The position numbers were made by a program, and so were the translations under genes. Below the pieces are notes generated by a model. It saw nothing but the letters and a program-made list of their open reading frames with translations, had not been told where the DNA came from and searched no databases. From Larix kaempferi (lineage: Eukaryota; Streptophyta; Pinopsida; Pinales; Pinaceae): a stretch of 64,000 nt of DNA. The stretch covers positions 10,993,001-11,057,000 of the forward strand of contig BSBM01001719.1 of assembly GCA_027924585.1 (NCBI GenBank), read 5' to 3'. Numbering within the stretch: position 1 is the stretch's first letter; every line of letters begins with the position of its first letter. Below are positions 1-12,170 of the stretch, in pieces.

Positions 1-229
1 TCAAATATTTGGTTGGCGTACTTGGTGTTAGAGGAAACGCTCGCGCGCTTTTGTATATACAAAACGCTCAATAGCTATTATTCACATAACACGCGCACGT
101 TATGAACTTCACAAATTATGTTTTTAAGTGTTGAATGGAGATAAAGGGGGTGAGAGAGAGAAGATATATACGAGAGAGGGGTAAGGGACATAAATTTAAG
201 GAGTTGGGGAGAGTAATGATAAGGGAGAA
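1..229. repeat. CGCG-rich dispersed motif left of the telomere-like array
   Basis: No gene is seen. The stretch holds short variants of an AAACGCTCGCGCG-type motif (near 36-70 and 90-100), followed by a purine-rich run (about 140-230, many GAGAGA). Similar AACGCT(A/C)GCACG motifs recur at 2,590-2,810, on the other side of the telomere-like array, so the array seems to lie inside a sequence carrying this motif family. Confidence 0.35.
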
Positions 230-2480
230 AAATTAAATGCCTAAACCCATAAGTCCTAAGTCCCAAACCCCCTAAATCCCTACACCCCTAAGAACTTAAG
301 CCCTTAACACATAATCCCTTACCCCATTAATAGTTGATCCTAAGTCTCTTAACCTATAAAGGTATTACTCCTTAAATCCCTAGTCCCTTAATTAACCCTT
401 TATCTCCCATCACTGTTGTCCTTATCCTCTAATTCCCTAATCCTTTAACACTATAACACTTTATACCTCAATTCCTAAACTCTTAAAACCTAACCCCCTA
501 AGCCTAGAGTCCTTAATCCTTTACCCCTAAATCCCAAATTGCTAAACCCCTTAATTAATTGTTTACCTGTAATCCTTTAACGATTATCCCTATAAGCTCT
601 AGTTAATTACCCTATACAGGTAAAATAATTATTTACCTCTACACTACGTTTGCATGTGCGACCTCCCTTGTGCTACCGTGCCGTGCATTTGCTTGTGCGC
701 TCTACGTTTTCATGTGTTCTCTTTGTTTGCATGAGAGTTCTATGTTTGCTTGAGCTCTCTCCCTCTAGATTGGTCGCTCCTCTCTCAGCTTTTTCATTAT
801 TTCTTGGGCTTGTGCATTAGTCTCTTTAAGCTCCAATTTACCCCTTATAAGCCTTTAAGCCTTTAACCCCTTCACCATTAATGCCTAGCCTCATAAACCC
901 TAACACGCTAACCCTAGAGCACTAACTCTATTAACCCCTAAGGCCTCTAACCTTTAAACCCCCTAGTCACTTTATCTCTAATCCCAAAACCCCTAACCCC
1001 TAATACCTAGTCCAACCCTAACCCCTAAATAGTCTAACCCATATTACTTAAAAAGAAAAAATCCCTAAATCCCTAATCCCTTAACCCTATAAACAATTCA
1101 AACTTTTTAACTTCTTAGGCCTTAACCCCTAACCCATTAAACCCTATCCCCCTAATTATTGATCCCTAAATTCCTTAACCCCTAATTCCCATTACCCATA
1201 AAACTCCCTAACCCCCTATCTGCTTAACTTCCTAACCCAAAAATATTTAAACTTGTTAACAAGTTTATTCCCTTATCTCTAAACTCTTAACCCATAACAC
1301 CTAGAAATCCTAATTAACCCCTTAACCCTAAAACCCCTAACCAATAATCTCTAAATCCCAAAACCCATAAACCCCTAGAAAATCATAATTCCTCATCTCC
1401 TAGAGGACATTAAGCCCTTAAACCTCAATCCTTTAATCCTTTAACCCCTTGAAACTTAACCCTTAACCAACTCAACCCTAACATCCTAACCTTAGAGCCC
1501 TAAAACCCTTAGCATGTAAATCTGCTAACCCTCTAAGGCCTCACCTATTAAATAACCACCGATACCCTAACCCTTATGTCCTTAACAAGTAAGCCCCTAA
1601 GCCCTTAATTCTTACAAACCATTAATAGTTAAACCCTTCACCCTTAAGGCTTAACCTATTGAACCCTAACCTCCTAACTTCGTGCCATCAATCCCTTAAC
1701 CCCTAAAGCCCCTAACCACTAAAATCCTTTATCTCTAAGCACTGAACTCCCAACACCTAAGCCCTATTTTATCCACAAACACTTAAGACCTTAATGTATG
1801 AACTCTAAAACCCTAACCCCTTAAACTTGAATCCCTTAAACGAGTGATAGAATGATGACCTAAACTCTAAATATTTAAACATGTTAACTACTTTATCCCT
1901 TTACCTCTAAACACTTAACCCCTAAGTCCTAGTTAACCCCCATAACCCTAAAACACCTAATCCATAATCCCTAAATCCCAAAACCCATAAATCCCTAGAA
2001 ACCAATCCCTCATCTCCTAAAAGCCATTAATCCCTTAAACCCCAAACCTTTAATACTTAAACCCCTTGACACTTAACCTTTAACTGACTCAACGTTAACA
2101 TCCTAACCTTAGAGCCCTAAATCCATTAGCCCATAAATCCCTTAACCCCTAAGTCCCTTGGCCCCAAGCCCTTCACCCTTAATGCTTAAAATCTTGAACC
2201 CTAACCCCCTGACATTGGTCTCCTTAATACCTTAACCACTAGAGCCCCTAACCCCTAAACCCCTTTATCTCTACACACTTAACACCAAACGCCTTTAGAA
2301 GCCCTATTTTATCCACATACACTTAATCCCTTAATGTATAAGCTCTAAAACCCTAAACCCCTAAACATGGAGCGCTAAATACCTTAACCCCTAAGCCTCT
2401 AAGCCCCTTGACCCCAAACCCTTGAACCCTTATCCCCTAACACCAAATCCCTATTTAACCTCCTAACCTATAGAACATGA
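230..2480. repeat. Decayed telomere-like (CCCTAAA-type) interstitial array
   Basis: About 2.25 kb is dominated by degenerate CCCTAAA, CCCCTAA, AACCCTAA and CCCTTAA words on the + strand. The plant telomere repeat is TTTAGGG (CCCTAAA on the other strand). Perfect tandem runs are absent, so this is an old interstitial array or a satellite derived from it, not a working chromosome end. A non-telomeric insert with CATGTG/TTTGCATG words lies at about 640-830. Larger segments are duplicated inside the array: about 1,240-1,830 resembles about 1,867-2,400. No coding potential is seen. Confidence 0.75.
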
Positions 2481-2579
2481 AGCCCAAAACCTTTCAAGAT
2501 AAGTAGGGATCTAGGGAAATAAATGAAATTTATTTTCTTGGGAAGAAACTATTAAATAAGGTTTTGATGAAATGCAAAT

Positions 2580-2815
2580 TGTGTAGATTACCATAACGCT
2601 AGCACGTTTATTGATGAAGAAACACTTGTGCATTATTTTATGAAGAAACGCTCACGCGTTTTTGGCCACTAGACGTTATTTAGCCATGCACCAAACACAT
2701 TAATTGCCTAGGAATTTTTTAACATTGAAGAAACACGTGCGCATTATAGCTTTAAGAAATGCTAGCATGTTTTGTATATCCATAATGCTAGCACGTTTTT
2801 TCTCTGCAAAAATTC
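2580..2815. repeat. Dispersed AACGCTAGCACG motif cluster
   Basis: Five or so variants of AACGCTAGCACGTTT / GAAACGCTCACGCGTTT occur here with irregular spacing (for example near 2,595, 2,645, 2,730, 2,757 and 2,785). They match the motif family at 1-110, so the telomere-like array is bracketed by it. Function unknown. Confidence 0.4.
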
Positions 2816-2884
2816 AACAGAATACTCTGCCTATTTGATACCCAAATTTTGTGTTTTGTCTCCCCGACAGTGCTGCAAAAAAAC

Positions 2885-3240
2885 TTGATACTCTATGTTC
2901 ACAATCGACAAGCTTGAAGAGGATTCTACACTCACAATTAGCAAGCTTCAAGAGGATTCTACATTCACAATTTCAAGCAAGCTTGAGGAATCTATATGAA
3001 CACAATTGAAGAATAATCTACATTCCCTATTGAGCAAGCTTGAAGAACCTATATTCACAAATGAAGAATTTTCTATATTCACAAGTGAGGTAGAAGTTAC
3101 TTTCACATTTGAGCAAGCTTGAGGAATCTATAGTCACAATTGAGGAAGTATCTATATTCACAATTGAGGAAGTATCTATATTCACAATTGAGTAAGCTTG
3201 AAGAACCTATATTCACAATTGAGAAAGAATTTGGATATTT
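2885..3240. repeat. Short irregular tandem repeat (AAGCTTGA / TATTCACAATTGA)
   Basis: Units of roughly 30-50 bp built from the words AAGCTTGA, GAATCTA and TATTCACAATTGAG are repeated about eight times with variable spacing. Two adjacent copies of GAGGAAGTATCTATATTCAC near 3,140-3,190 are nearly identical. The repeat lies just upstream of the transposase-like coding remnant, but no promoter function can be shown. Confidence 0.6.
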
Positions 3241-3297
3241 GAATAGTTGAGCACACTTCTAGAATCTATTTTCTTAGTTACATTGCTCATTGTGGTC

Positions 3298-6076
3298 ATG
3301 GGGAATTCACGCAATCAAACAAGGAAATCAACAAGGAAAGAGAAGCCTCAAGAAACCATGGAATAAGTTAGAGAAAAAAAAATATTGGACATGTGGAATC
3401 GAAGGCATTCCATGGAAACTCATCCAATTCCAACTGTAGATGATGCCACAGTCATTCCTACCCATCCCCAAAAAGAAAAACAGAAAAATTCACTAGAGGG
3501 CCCTCAATTTCAACAACATTTTATGAACAAGCACCCCATGGAACTAGTCAAGAAGTAAAACATAGGTGCTCATCGGCGGATGTTTCAATTCCCACATCAA
3601 GTCAACCTCAGACTATGGTAGCGAATGACTTGTTGGGTAGTGGTTATACAAGCGACAAAGTTAGGGAGGCATTGAATGAAGGATTTACAATGGAAGAAGA
3701 AAATGTTATGGAGACCATCCAAGAGAAAGTCCAATTTCCCACATCCAACTACCAACAAGAGAATCAAATACAAGAGGCTCCTATTGAAACGCCGGAGCAT
3801 CATGGTGATGTTGTACATGCTCCAGTTCCAACACCCTTACCTCCATTATCGACTACATGCCGAAGAATTCTAAAACGTATATAGGTTGATGAAAATCTCA
3901 TTAGTTCGCTTGAAGGTATGTTGTCTAAACGTGCTATTGCTTATGAAACTTGAAAAATACATAAATTTTTTGATTCTAAATGTGATGGGGACAAGTGCAA
4001 ATTATTTTTATCATTGTTAAAATCTAGTTCTATGGTTGTTTTTAGAATAGCGTTAAGGATAAAGATGGCCAAAAAGTTAGAACCAAGTTCTCATATTGTT
4101 AAAAGTTTAGTAGATGCATTTAGTACAATTGGAAATAAATATCACTCAAAGGATCGCAATGTGGCTCTCCATGTGTTGTCACAATCAATCGTGAACAAAA
4201 ACACTAGGGCACTTCGTTTTCTTAAACCTAACTCCAAAATTATTAATTTGAATGTAAAGACACTTCGTAGGTATTGTGTTAGAAGATAACAACTTGAAAC
4301 TAGTCAAACAGATGTTTGCACCTTCATTGGCAAGTTGCCATGCTCTGATATGAAGCTCATTGATGCGGTAAAGGGATTAGTGAAAGCATTTTGGCATGAC
4401 AACACTAGACCTTATTCCAACCAAAAAGATGTATTAAAATTGAGAAGGGGTTCAAAGGATCGTGAACCACGCATTAAACATTTTCTTGATATGACACAAA
4501 CACAATTATATGAGAGATTTAGGAATGAACATAACGAACTTAACTTGGGCCAAATATCCTTTGAAAAATGCAAACCATGGTATGTTAAAATGAACACAAT
4601 TCGTAACACATGTTGTCGATACCACATTGAGTATGGTTACTATTATGAAACATATACATATATTTTTCATGTATTGCATAACACTCTTGTGCATGAATGC
4701 TTAACTTCGTTACCAACAACATCATCTAGAGACTTTATTCATAGCATTTTGTGTAGCAGGCCAAACGATTGCACATTTTATCAAAAACTTGCATAGATGG
4801 GACATTCCCAGGGTGTGGTGGATTGGAATTATTGGAAAAATGCATACATGTGACCGATGAGCATGAACTTGGGAGGTAGGAGGTGAACTTGAAGTCATTC
4901 AAATATGTCACATATGATATTGATGGAGGGAACAAAAGAAAAAAAATACAATTGGTAACTTCTCAGGTTGGTAATGAGTTCTTGAATACTATTTTGTCTT
5001 CAGATTGCAATTTCATATGTAACAATCTATTGATATATGTCTTTATTGTTGATCTACCAAGTATGGGTTTGCGACTTCATGGAGGAATTCTTTGAAAAGT
5101 CACAACAGTATGTAAAGCATGTACATGTGGCTCCTTGGAAAGATGAGCAGTTTAGAACGTGCAGGGATACATTTCCTATTGGGACTATCCTGTCAGTGGT
5201 CAATTTTGCGGAAAACTACACTCTTCAACCACAAAATGAGATTCAGAGTCAATACTATCACCCAGACTAGGTCAACATAATGGTCCATATCACCCATAGA
5301 AACGAGGCAGATAGTACTAAAGACAATAGGGTTATGTTGAAGGAGTATCAATTCTACATAAGTGATGACAGGTGTCATGAATTGGATTTTGTACAACACA
5401 AATTTCAAATGTTCTACAATCACTTGAAGGTGCATAGTATACAGATGGAACAACATTGGATTTGGTCTGACGGTTGTGCAGGGAAATTCAAAAATGCCCG
5501 TGTCTTCCATTGGTTGTGTATGCTCCACAAAAGGCACAAGGTGCTACATATTTGGAACTATTTTCAGACCGGACACGGAAAAGGTGAACATTATGGAGCA
5601 AGCACGTGCATCAATATTGCATTACATAGGAAAGAAATGAAGTTAAAAAATGTATCACCCATCCGAGATGCAAAAAACATTGTTGAATGGTGTGCTTCAG
5701 TCATTGGGGAGGGAGAAAGAAGGCAGGAATATCACTCAACCAAGAAAGCACATGTACATAGATATTTTTGGGAGGTGGTGGATGTAGATCGATCACAGTT
5801 ATATGAGTGCAAGACCATCCAAGGAACTCATGCATTTCATTCAGTTAGAATGTCAAAAAATGCTATACATGAAATGTGGACAAGTAAACTCTCATGTTTG
5901 TGTTCTCCATGCAGTAGTGGTGAATGGGACGAATGTGAATCCACGGATTGGTTTGATAGCTGGTACCTTGTATCACTCCCCATTGGTCGATGAATAGCTA
6001 CAGAATTATCCCAGTTGGAGGAGGACCAATCAAGTATTTCAACAGACTATGACCACATATCAAATCTCGTACAAAT
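3298..6076 (+). pseudogene. Broken transposase-like gene, N-terminal and central part
   Basis: One main reading frame can be followed from about 3,560 to 5,993, interrupted by stops at about 3,882 (TAG), 4,287 (TAA), 4,794 (TAG) and 5,268 (TAG), with a local frameshift at about 4,800-5,040. Readable blocks in order are an Asn/Gln/Pro-rich N-terminus, a block with KAFWHDNTR and LDMTQTQLYE (4,335-4,796), a Cys-containing block (about 4,810-5,095), FAENY (about 5,208), IWSDGCAGKFKN (about 5,460) and HGKGEHYGA (about 5,575). From memory, the FAENY, SDGCAGQFK-like and HGKG-like combination occurs in uncharacterised transposon-type proteins of plants and animals, probably an RNase H-fold (DDE/D-like) catalytic core; I cannot name the family. 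The C-terminal part continues at 19,250 beyond the LINE. An ATG at 3,298 could be the original start but is in another frame. Confidence 0.6.
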
Positions 6077-6118
6077 AGGTTCGATTAATATTTTTATATT
6101 TTTGATATTTTTGACAAC
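6077..6118 (+). other. Probable intron start of the transposase-like gene
   Basis: Just after coding similarity fades there is a GT (about 6,079) followed by T-rich sequence. On the far side of the LINE, a pyrimidine-rich TTTTCTCCAG (19,240-19,249) precedes renewed coding similarity. The LINE therefore probably inserted into an intron. This is inference from splice-like signals only. Confidence 0.35.
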
Positions 6119-6134
6119 TAGTTGTGTCTAATTA
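6119..6134. repeat. LINE target-site duplication, left copy
   Basis: TAGTTGTGTCTAATTA here matches TAGTTGTTTCTAATTA at 19,200-19,215 in 15 of 16 positions. It lies directly beside the LINE poly(A) tail (seen as poly-T on +), as expected for target-primed reverse transcription. Confidence 0.85.
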
Positions 6135-6135
6135 A

Positions 6136-6147
6136 TTTTTTTTTTTT
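6136..6147 (-). other. LINE poly(A) tail
   Basis: A run of 12 T on + (poly-A on -) sits between the left target duplication and the LINE 3' UTR, marking the 3' end of the LINE transcript. Confidence 0.8.
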
Positions 6148-6410
6148 GTAAATAAAAACTATATATTACTTCATAAAACCATATACATATCTCTCTTACA
6201 GATTTTCAGAGACCCAGATCAACATCCATATCCATCATAACAACAGAAATAAAAAAAAGATTAGTCTGTTATGAACAAGCTTCCAGAAAAAAGATAAGAG
6301 AGCCTATTCCTAGTCCCACTATGGACTATCGCTAAAACTACTAAATAACTAAACATAACTTATGAAAGGAGAACTAAAAACTAGAATCAAACACAGCTAA
6401 ACCCTGAATA
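6148..6410 (-). other. LINE 3' UTR
   Basis: No conserved coding is seen between the last LINE reading frame (ending 6,411) and the poly(A) tail. The sequence is AT-rich and is treated as LINE 3' untranslated region. Confidence 0.5.
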
Positions 6411-7465
6411 TCAAACCGAATTCGTGGAGTGATCATCCACACTAGTTCCAACCACATTCGTCGGTATAATTTTACCAGCCTGCTTCTTCTTCTTGCCTTC
6501 TCCCTGCTGCGGGTCGACACTCTGGATCCTCCTGCTACTGGTACCAACGATATCCTCATTCTCCATACTAGGATAGTAGAAATTAATGCTCATCTTGTTA
6601 GCAATCAGTTCAATTTTGTTGTGCATCAGACTACTGTCAGCGTTATGGTCCTTCCATGCCCGCACAGGTTCCTCATCCCCCTTACTCTTAACAGTGCCAC
6701 TCATGGTAACATGCACCATTAGGTTCTTCATCACCCAATAGACCATGATCATTCGGTCATAAGCAGAGGCTCTTCCAGCCATGGTTCTAGAGTCCACAAC
6801 CCATTCTTCAACCTCCATCCGAATGTCCTCAATTGTGATATATTGCACCTCTTCCAAAAGACGCTTCTCAATCGCTTCGATATCATCACGATCCACCAGA
6901 GGAATAGGGTCCTAAAAGAAGGTGGCTGCAGTCTAGGCTTGATTTTGGCTCTCGTAACACGACCACCACCGCCACCCTTCTCCTCCACCATCTTTCCTTT
7001 TCCCTTCTTCCCGCAAGGAGCAAGGATCGTATCATTATCCAAATTGAGACGGCATTTGGGAGCCATCCAGGGAAAATCCAGGGGAAACCACTCCCAGTCT
7101 GGCAGTCTAACAAAAGTGAACCACACTCTAAACAACACCCATGGAAAACTGTCAACCGAAGGTAAGAAGAAAATACCAGCAAAACAAAGAGCACGGTAGG
7201 AGAGGCACAAGAAATCGCTTGGATATATGGCCATGGATTCCATGATTACTATGACAGATTGATTCCCTCCCCCCAGTGGAAGGTAAGAACAAAATCTCAT
7301 AAGAGTAATCTTCCCAGTAGCTAACATTAAAAGGAACTTAATTTCCAGATATGGAAATTGGTGTGGATCCAACGTCCTTTTCCCCACACGCTTAACCTTG
7401 TACTCTCTAGTACCCAGTTCCAAAGACGAAATAGAGTCATCTATATTTCTCCACATGATTAACAT
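6411..7465 (-). pseudogene. Extra ORF downstream of LINE ORF2, unknown product
   Basis: Two long overlapping frames on - (7,465-6,749 and 6,896-6,411) look like one reading frame broken by a shift at about 6,900. The first part is rich in Trp, Phe, Leu and Pro (for example PDWEWFPLDFPWM), followed by a Lys/Gly-rich stretch (GKKGKGKMVEEKGGGGG). The second part is charged and probably helical (DIEAIEKRLLEE), ending in a Lys-rich tail (GEGKKKKQAGK). It lies between the RNase H end of ORF2 and the poly(A) tail, inside the LINE target duplications, so it belongs to the LINE transcript. Plant L1 elements normally have two ORFs. I do not recognise a family. It could be a third LINE ORF or a captured host segment. 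Confidence 0.5.
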
Positions 7466-7542
7466 GGGTGATCTAACACCACTGAAATGATCTCCATCTG
7501 CCTCCTATCCCTGTTTTGAGAAACCTTCCCTCTGTCGTCCAC

Positions 7543-10500
7543 CTATCTTCTTTTTTCAAAATCCGAGTTGGTGAGGTGGATGCGGTTGGGCGCCGAGTTC
7601 TCATTCACAAAATTATCCATATGACCTATGGTAAGGGCCCCACCCCCTTCTGCACTGAGTTTGGATAAGAGATCCATGACTTTGTTCGCCTCCCTCTGTA
7701 CGTGGCTGAAGGATATGGAGTTATGAGTAGTCACGAGGTGACTCAGATTTTCCAACCTGCTCGACAGCCGCCAGCTGGTAGTTATATGATTCATAGATTG
7801 GCTGTTGGATAATTTATTTGCCATATGGATGATAATTTTGGAATCATCCTCCACAGTCACCGGAAACCAACCTTCCCTGATAACAATTTGGAGACCCTGA
7901 ATGAGGCCTTCTAATTCAGAAAATTGTTAGTGTCATTGCCAAGGTATCCAAAGTAGACTTTCAGGATAATCCCATTAGCATTTCTATAAACTCCTCGATA
8001 CCCCGCCTCTCCCGGATTTCCTCTGGATGCCCCATCAAATTTCACCTTAAACTCATTCATCGTAGGAGGAGACCACAAATTTGGGCTAGATGGATTACAA
8101 ATTTTTTCTTTCCTACGAAGCCCATCCAAGTCTCTCCTTCCCAAACCCCATCATGCAGCAATGCGTGCTTCATCCTTAGAAAGGTCCTTGTTAGTTTCTC
8201 CTCATTGCATGCTTCTTATCGCCTCTTGAAGGTTGTTGACCACCTTCCGCCAAACCTCCTCTTCACTGTTCCTCTTATCCCTAAATATGCATCTGTTTAT
8301 TTCCTTCCAAACATTTCAGAGAATCATTCCTGGGAACATCTTCCATAACGTTCCAAGGATCGGGTTTTTGAAGGACTGAACATTCCATTCTCGACGAGAT
8401 TGATCCAGTTGACCTCTCATTCGATCACTCCTCCTGAAAATCATGGCCCCTCTATCCCATAATGAAGCGGAAAAGGGGCATCCATTAAGAAGGTGCTCCA
8501 AGGTTTCATAATTGTTGAGGCATAGGGGACATCGAGAAGGGCCATGAATCCCCCTCTTCCTAAGGTTTTCTCCCGTTAAAACCCTTAGCCAAACTACCAA
8601 CCAACAAAAGACATTCGTCTTAGGTCATGGGTTCATATCCTAGATCTTCCGCTAGGTTGCTTCATCCCCTTCCTCCCGGATATATCGAATGTCATAGGCT
8701 TCCTTAATACTAAAAGTGCCTTTTTTCCTATAACCCCATCTCAACTTATCAGGACCAGATTTGATGTGGATGAACCTTTCTTGGATGGAAATATCGAAGG
8801 AGCGAAGATATTCTTCATTAGTCAATCCTTCCCACCATTGTAGACCCAACCATTTCATATGACCATTCGATGGCGGGTTTTCCCAGTATTGGAAAACCTT
8901 GAATTTTCCTTCTTCCAACCCTATGGCTTTGATATTCTGCCACCTCGGATCAACACCCAATTTTGGAAGTTGGTTCCAGGAATCATCCCAAAAATTTTCT
9001 AGATGAACATCACAAATTTCCCAAAAGCTATGATCCTAAACAATCTTGCGACCCAAGAGAGCTTTCATCCAAATATGAGATCCCAACGTTTCCTCATTAT
9101 ACTTGATCAACTGACCAATAGGTCTATCTCTAACATATTTCACATGATACAGTTTCTCCCAAGGATCCATCTTATAGTTGTACCATCTCCACCAAATTTT
9201 GGAACCATGAATGTCACTTACAACCTCAGGGTCTCTTAGGCCCAAACCACCTTTTTGCTTTTGGAAACAGATGTTGTCCCAACCAACCAGGGAAAATTTC
9301 ATTTTTTTTCCCTACCACCCCAAAGAAAATTTCTTTGGATTCCCTGGATTTCCTTGATAATTTCCTTTGGAACAAAGATCAAAGAGAACAGGTAGATCAA
9401 CATTTCCTGAAGAACCATTTTGACCAAAATCAAATGAATCAGAAAGTTTAGGGTCAGAGAGTCCAACTTGAAAGCCTGCTTCTGAGTTTGTCAAGGCGAT
9501 CCTGCCAAGATATCCTTTTGAAAGTACCTTCCATGATCAGAGATACCAGGTACTTAGAAGGAAGAGATCCTTTGAAGAATCCCAAGATTCGAAGAATATT
9601 TTGCTGCGCAATACCAGAAGTGTTGAAGAAGAACACCTGCGATTTATCAGAATTAAATTCAAGCCCTGAAGCCTTTGCAAAAAGCTTTAAAATTTTGTTA
9701 AAGGCCTGGGCTTCTTGGACTGAAGGGTGCCCTATTAACATCATGTCATCTACGAATTGTTGATGCATTTGTTTATCCATTCCATCACGGAGTTTTAGAC
9801 CCTGAATCTCTCCTTTTGCTGATTGATTTTGAAGGAGCCTGCTAAGCCCTTCAGCCATAAGGATGAAAAGAAAGGGAGACAGAGGGTCCCCTTTTTTGAT
9901 GCCCCTTGATGACTATAAAATCCTAGTTGGTGAACCATTCAACAAAATAGAACAGAAGGGAGTGGATACCAGGTTCATTATCCACTCAACCCATTCCCTT
10001 CTGAAACCAAAGGCAACCAAAATACTTCACATATATTGCCAACTGATTTTATCATAAGCTTTCACAATATCCAATTTTACCAACATACCAGGTTTCTTAG
10101 TAATGTTCAAAGAGTGAATAGTTTCTTGAATCAAGATGATCCCATCCAAGATTTGCCTTCCTTCTACAAACCCTGATTTCTTCGGCCTAATCAAACCTAG
10201 GAGGAGTGGTTTTAGCCTATTTGCTATCACTTTGGTGATGATCTTGTAAATGACATTACACAGGGAGATAGGCTTGAAATTGCTAGGGGAATCGGCTCTT
10301 TCCTCTTTTAGGATCAGGAAAAAGAAGGTAGCATTAAAATCATTTAAGACCCCTCAACTACATCGATATTCCTCCACTATTTCCAAGACCTCCTGCTTAA
10401 TCATGCCCCAAAAGAAGTGAAATAAATTTGTAGTAAAGCCATCATGTCCTGGAGCTTTCCCCAAGGCCATCTAGTTCATAGCATCCTCAAACTCTTGCAT

Positions 10501-11419
10501 AGAGATCCTGGCTATTTCATGGCATCTATCACAACGATCCTCCGTCAAGATATCCTCAAAGTGGTGAACCAAATCTTCCTTAATTTATCTTCTAGATTCC
10601 ACCTAACTTTGATCTAGTTTTCGAAGTTTAAAAATATTTGACCTATGTCGATTTTGGATAACAATGTTATGAAAGAATTTAGTGTTCTTCTCTCCTTCTT
10701 GAAGCCATTGGTTCCTCGATTTTTTTTTCCAAAAAAATATCCTCCTGTCTTTCCCTTGTCTCAAGCTGATTCAGCGGGTTGATCTCCTTCTCTCTCAGAT
10801 CAACATCCCATCCTTCATCCATTCCTTTCCTACGTATATGCTCAATATCCTCCATCAGTTTTTTCTTGTCCTGAAATATATTCCCAAAGTCATCCCTATT
10901 CCAAGTACGGATATTGGATTTAAGAGCCTTTAACTTTTTCTGAAATTGATACATTCCAGTTCCCGCAGGAGGGACCAATTCCTGCCACCATTTTCCAATA
11001 AGATATTTAAAGTCCTTATGCTCCAACCAAAATTGTTCAAACCTGAATGGTTTGAATAAAAAGGCATTTGACCAATCCCATTAAAGGAATATGGGCCAAT
11101 GGTCAGATCCAGCAGTCCGAAGGACACTGGAACTATTCTCCCCTCTGCCTCTGCCAATGTCCTCAGTAACTAGAAATCTGTCAATTCTAAAAGCCACTAG
11201 GTGGGTACCTCCACGTCTATTGTTCCACGTGTACCACCCATTTCCTGTCTTGATATCTATAAAAGGACTATGAACAATAAGATCCCTGAAATCTTCTTGA
11301 AATCTATCCGTAACCCTCCTTCCCCCCATTTTTCACTAAGAGAGGTTATTAGGTTGAAATCCGCACCAATTATCCATGATCCATTTCCAGCTTGATCCCT
11401 CAACCAGGCCAAAAAATTT
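7543..11419 (-). pseudogene. LINE ORF2, distal part: endonuclease C-terminus, RT, zf-RVT, RNase H
   Basis: Reading on -, the order is: endonuclease C-terminal half with GADFNLI (about 11,350), GWYTWNN and SDHWPI (about 11,090); linker with KWWQELVPPAGT (about 10,970); reverse transcriptase with KSGFVEGRQILDGI and KLDIVKAYDKISW (10,230-10,030) and the catalytic FVDDMMLIG (about 9,740); the post-RT region with GGLGLRDPEV and WWRWYN (9,302-9,036); zf-RVT with CPLCLNNYETLEHLLNGCP (about 8,500); and RNase H with VKFDGASRGNPG (about 8,030) and a C-terminal block to the TAG at 7,543. Frames change several times and stops are present. The catalytic Asp pair of RT is still readable. The 5' end of ORF2 continues at 17,249-17,615. 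Confidence 0.85.
11415..11419. repeat. Copia target-site duplication in LINE ORF2, left copy
   Basis: AATTT beside the left LTR pairs with AATTC at 17,249-17,253 (one mismatch). Removing the element with one copy rejoins the LINE ORF2 endonuclease in frame, supporting the boundary. Confidence 0.75.
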
Positions 11420-12170
11420 CGTTGAATATTCACACCATCATTTTTATATTTTGCATGCTGCGTGCATTTCAATGCCACTGCTTGCATCCAGTCATCATCA
11501 TGGTTGTCTCCCCAGCACCTAGAGATTGCTTCTAACTCTCTAGATCTTGTCTTTAGCCCCAAATTGGCCTCTTACCTACCTAATGCACCCTCCTTGACTT
11601 ATCTACTTAAAGTGTTCCTTTCTCACCTACCGCTGTCAGTTAGAGTGCTCTTACTCACCTACCTTCAGTTATCACTTAGTTAGGGTGCCTTATGTCACCT
11701 ACCGGGAGTTATCATTTAGTTAGTGCATTGATTGAGTAGTTCTTCCACTGATTGCTCATACTGACTGCTTGTAGCTCTTAGTTAGCTAGTTCTGGATTTC
11801 CACTTGACTATTTGACAGCCTCATGTGCCCTTCTTGGAGTCTTCATTCCCTGATTTATTCCTAGATGGTTTTGTTAGACTCAGTTAGACACACTTGACTG
11901 ACTATTACCATTTATGACTGATACTATTGACTGGATGATGTCTCTATTGTTATCCAAGCTATACTTTGAGTTATATAGCCTCATGCACTCCACTTAGAGT
12001 CTACATTCCTTGATTTATGGATAGTTAGTTCCGTTAGACTCAGTTAGACACACTTGACTGACTCTTACCACTCATGACTGATGCTGCTAACTAGTTGATG
12101 TCTCCGTAGTTATTCATGATGGACTTTGAGCTCAGAATTCGAATGCCCTACTTGGCTAATTTGAATCCTA
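11420..12170 (+). repeat. Copia LTR A (3'-truncated)
   Basis: It starts with CGTTGAATATTCACACC (TGTTGGAATATTCACACC in the other copies). It follows the LTR consensus until ATTTGAATCCTA and then switches directly to internal sequence CTCTCATTGGTG. About 190 bp of the LTR 3' end is lost. The 5' half differs clearly from B and C, whereas the 3' half is almost identical to B. Confidence 0.8.

Noticed and set aside
230-2480. A true chromosome end
   Set aside because: No run of perfect CCCTAAA units, and the array is followed by ordinary repeats on both sides.
6429-7199. Open frames on + opposite the LINE third ORF
   Set aside because: The - strand frames lie in LINE orientation and have more coherent composition; + frames are shadows.
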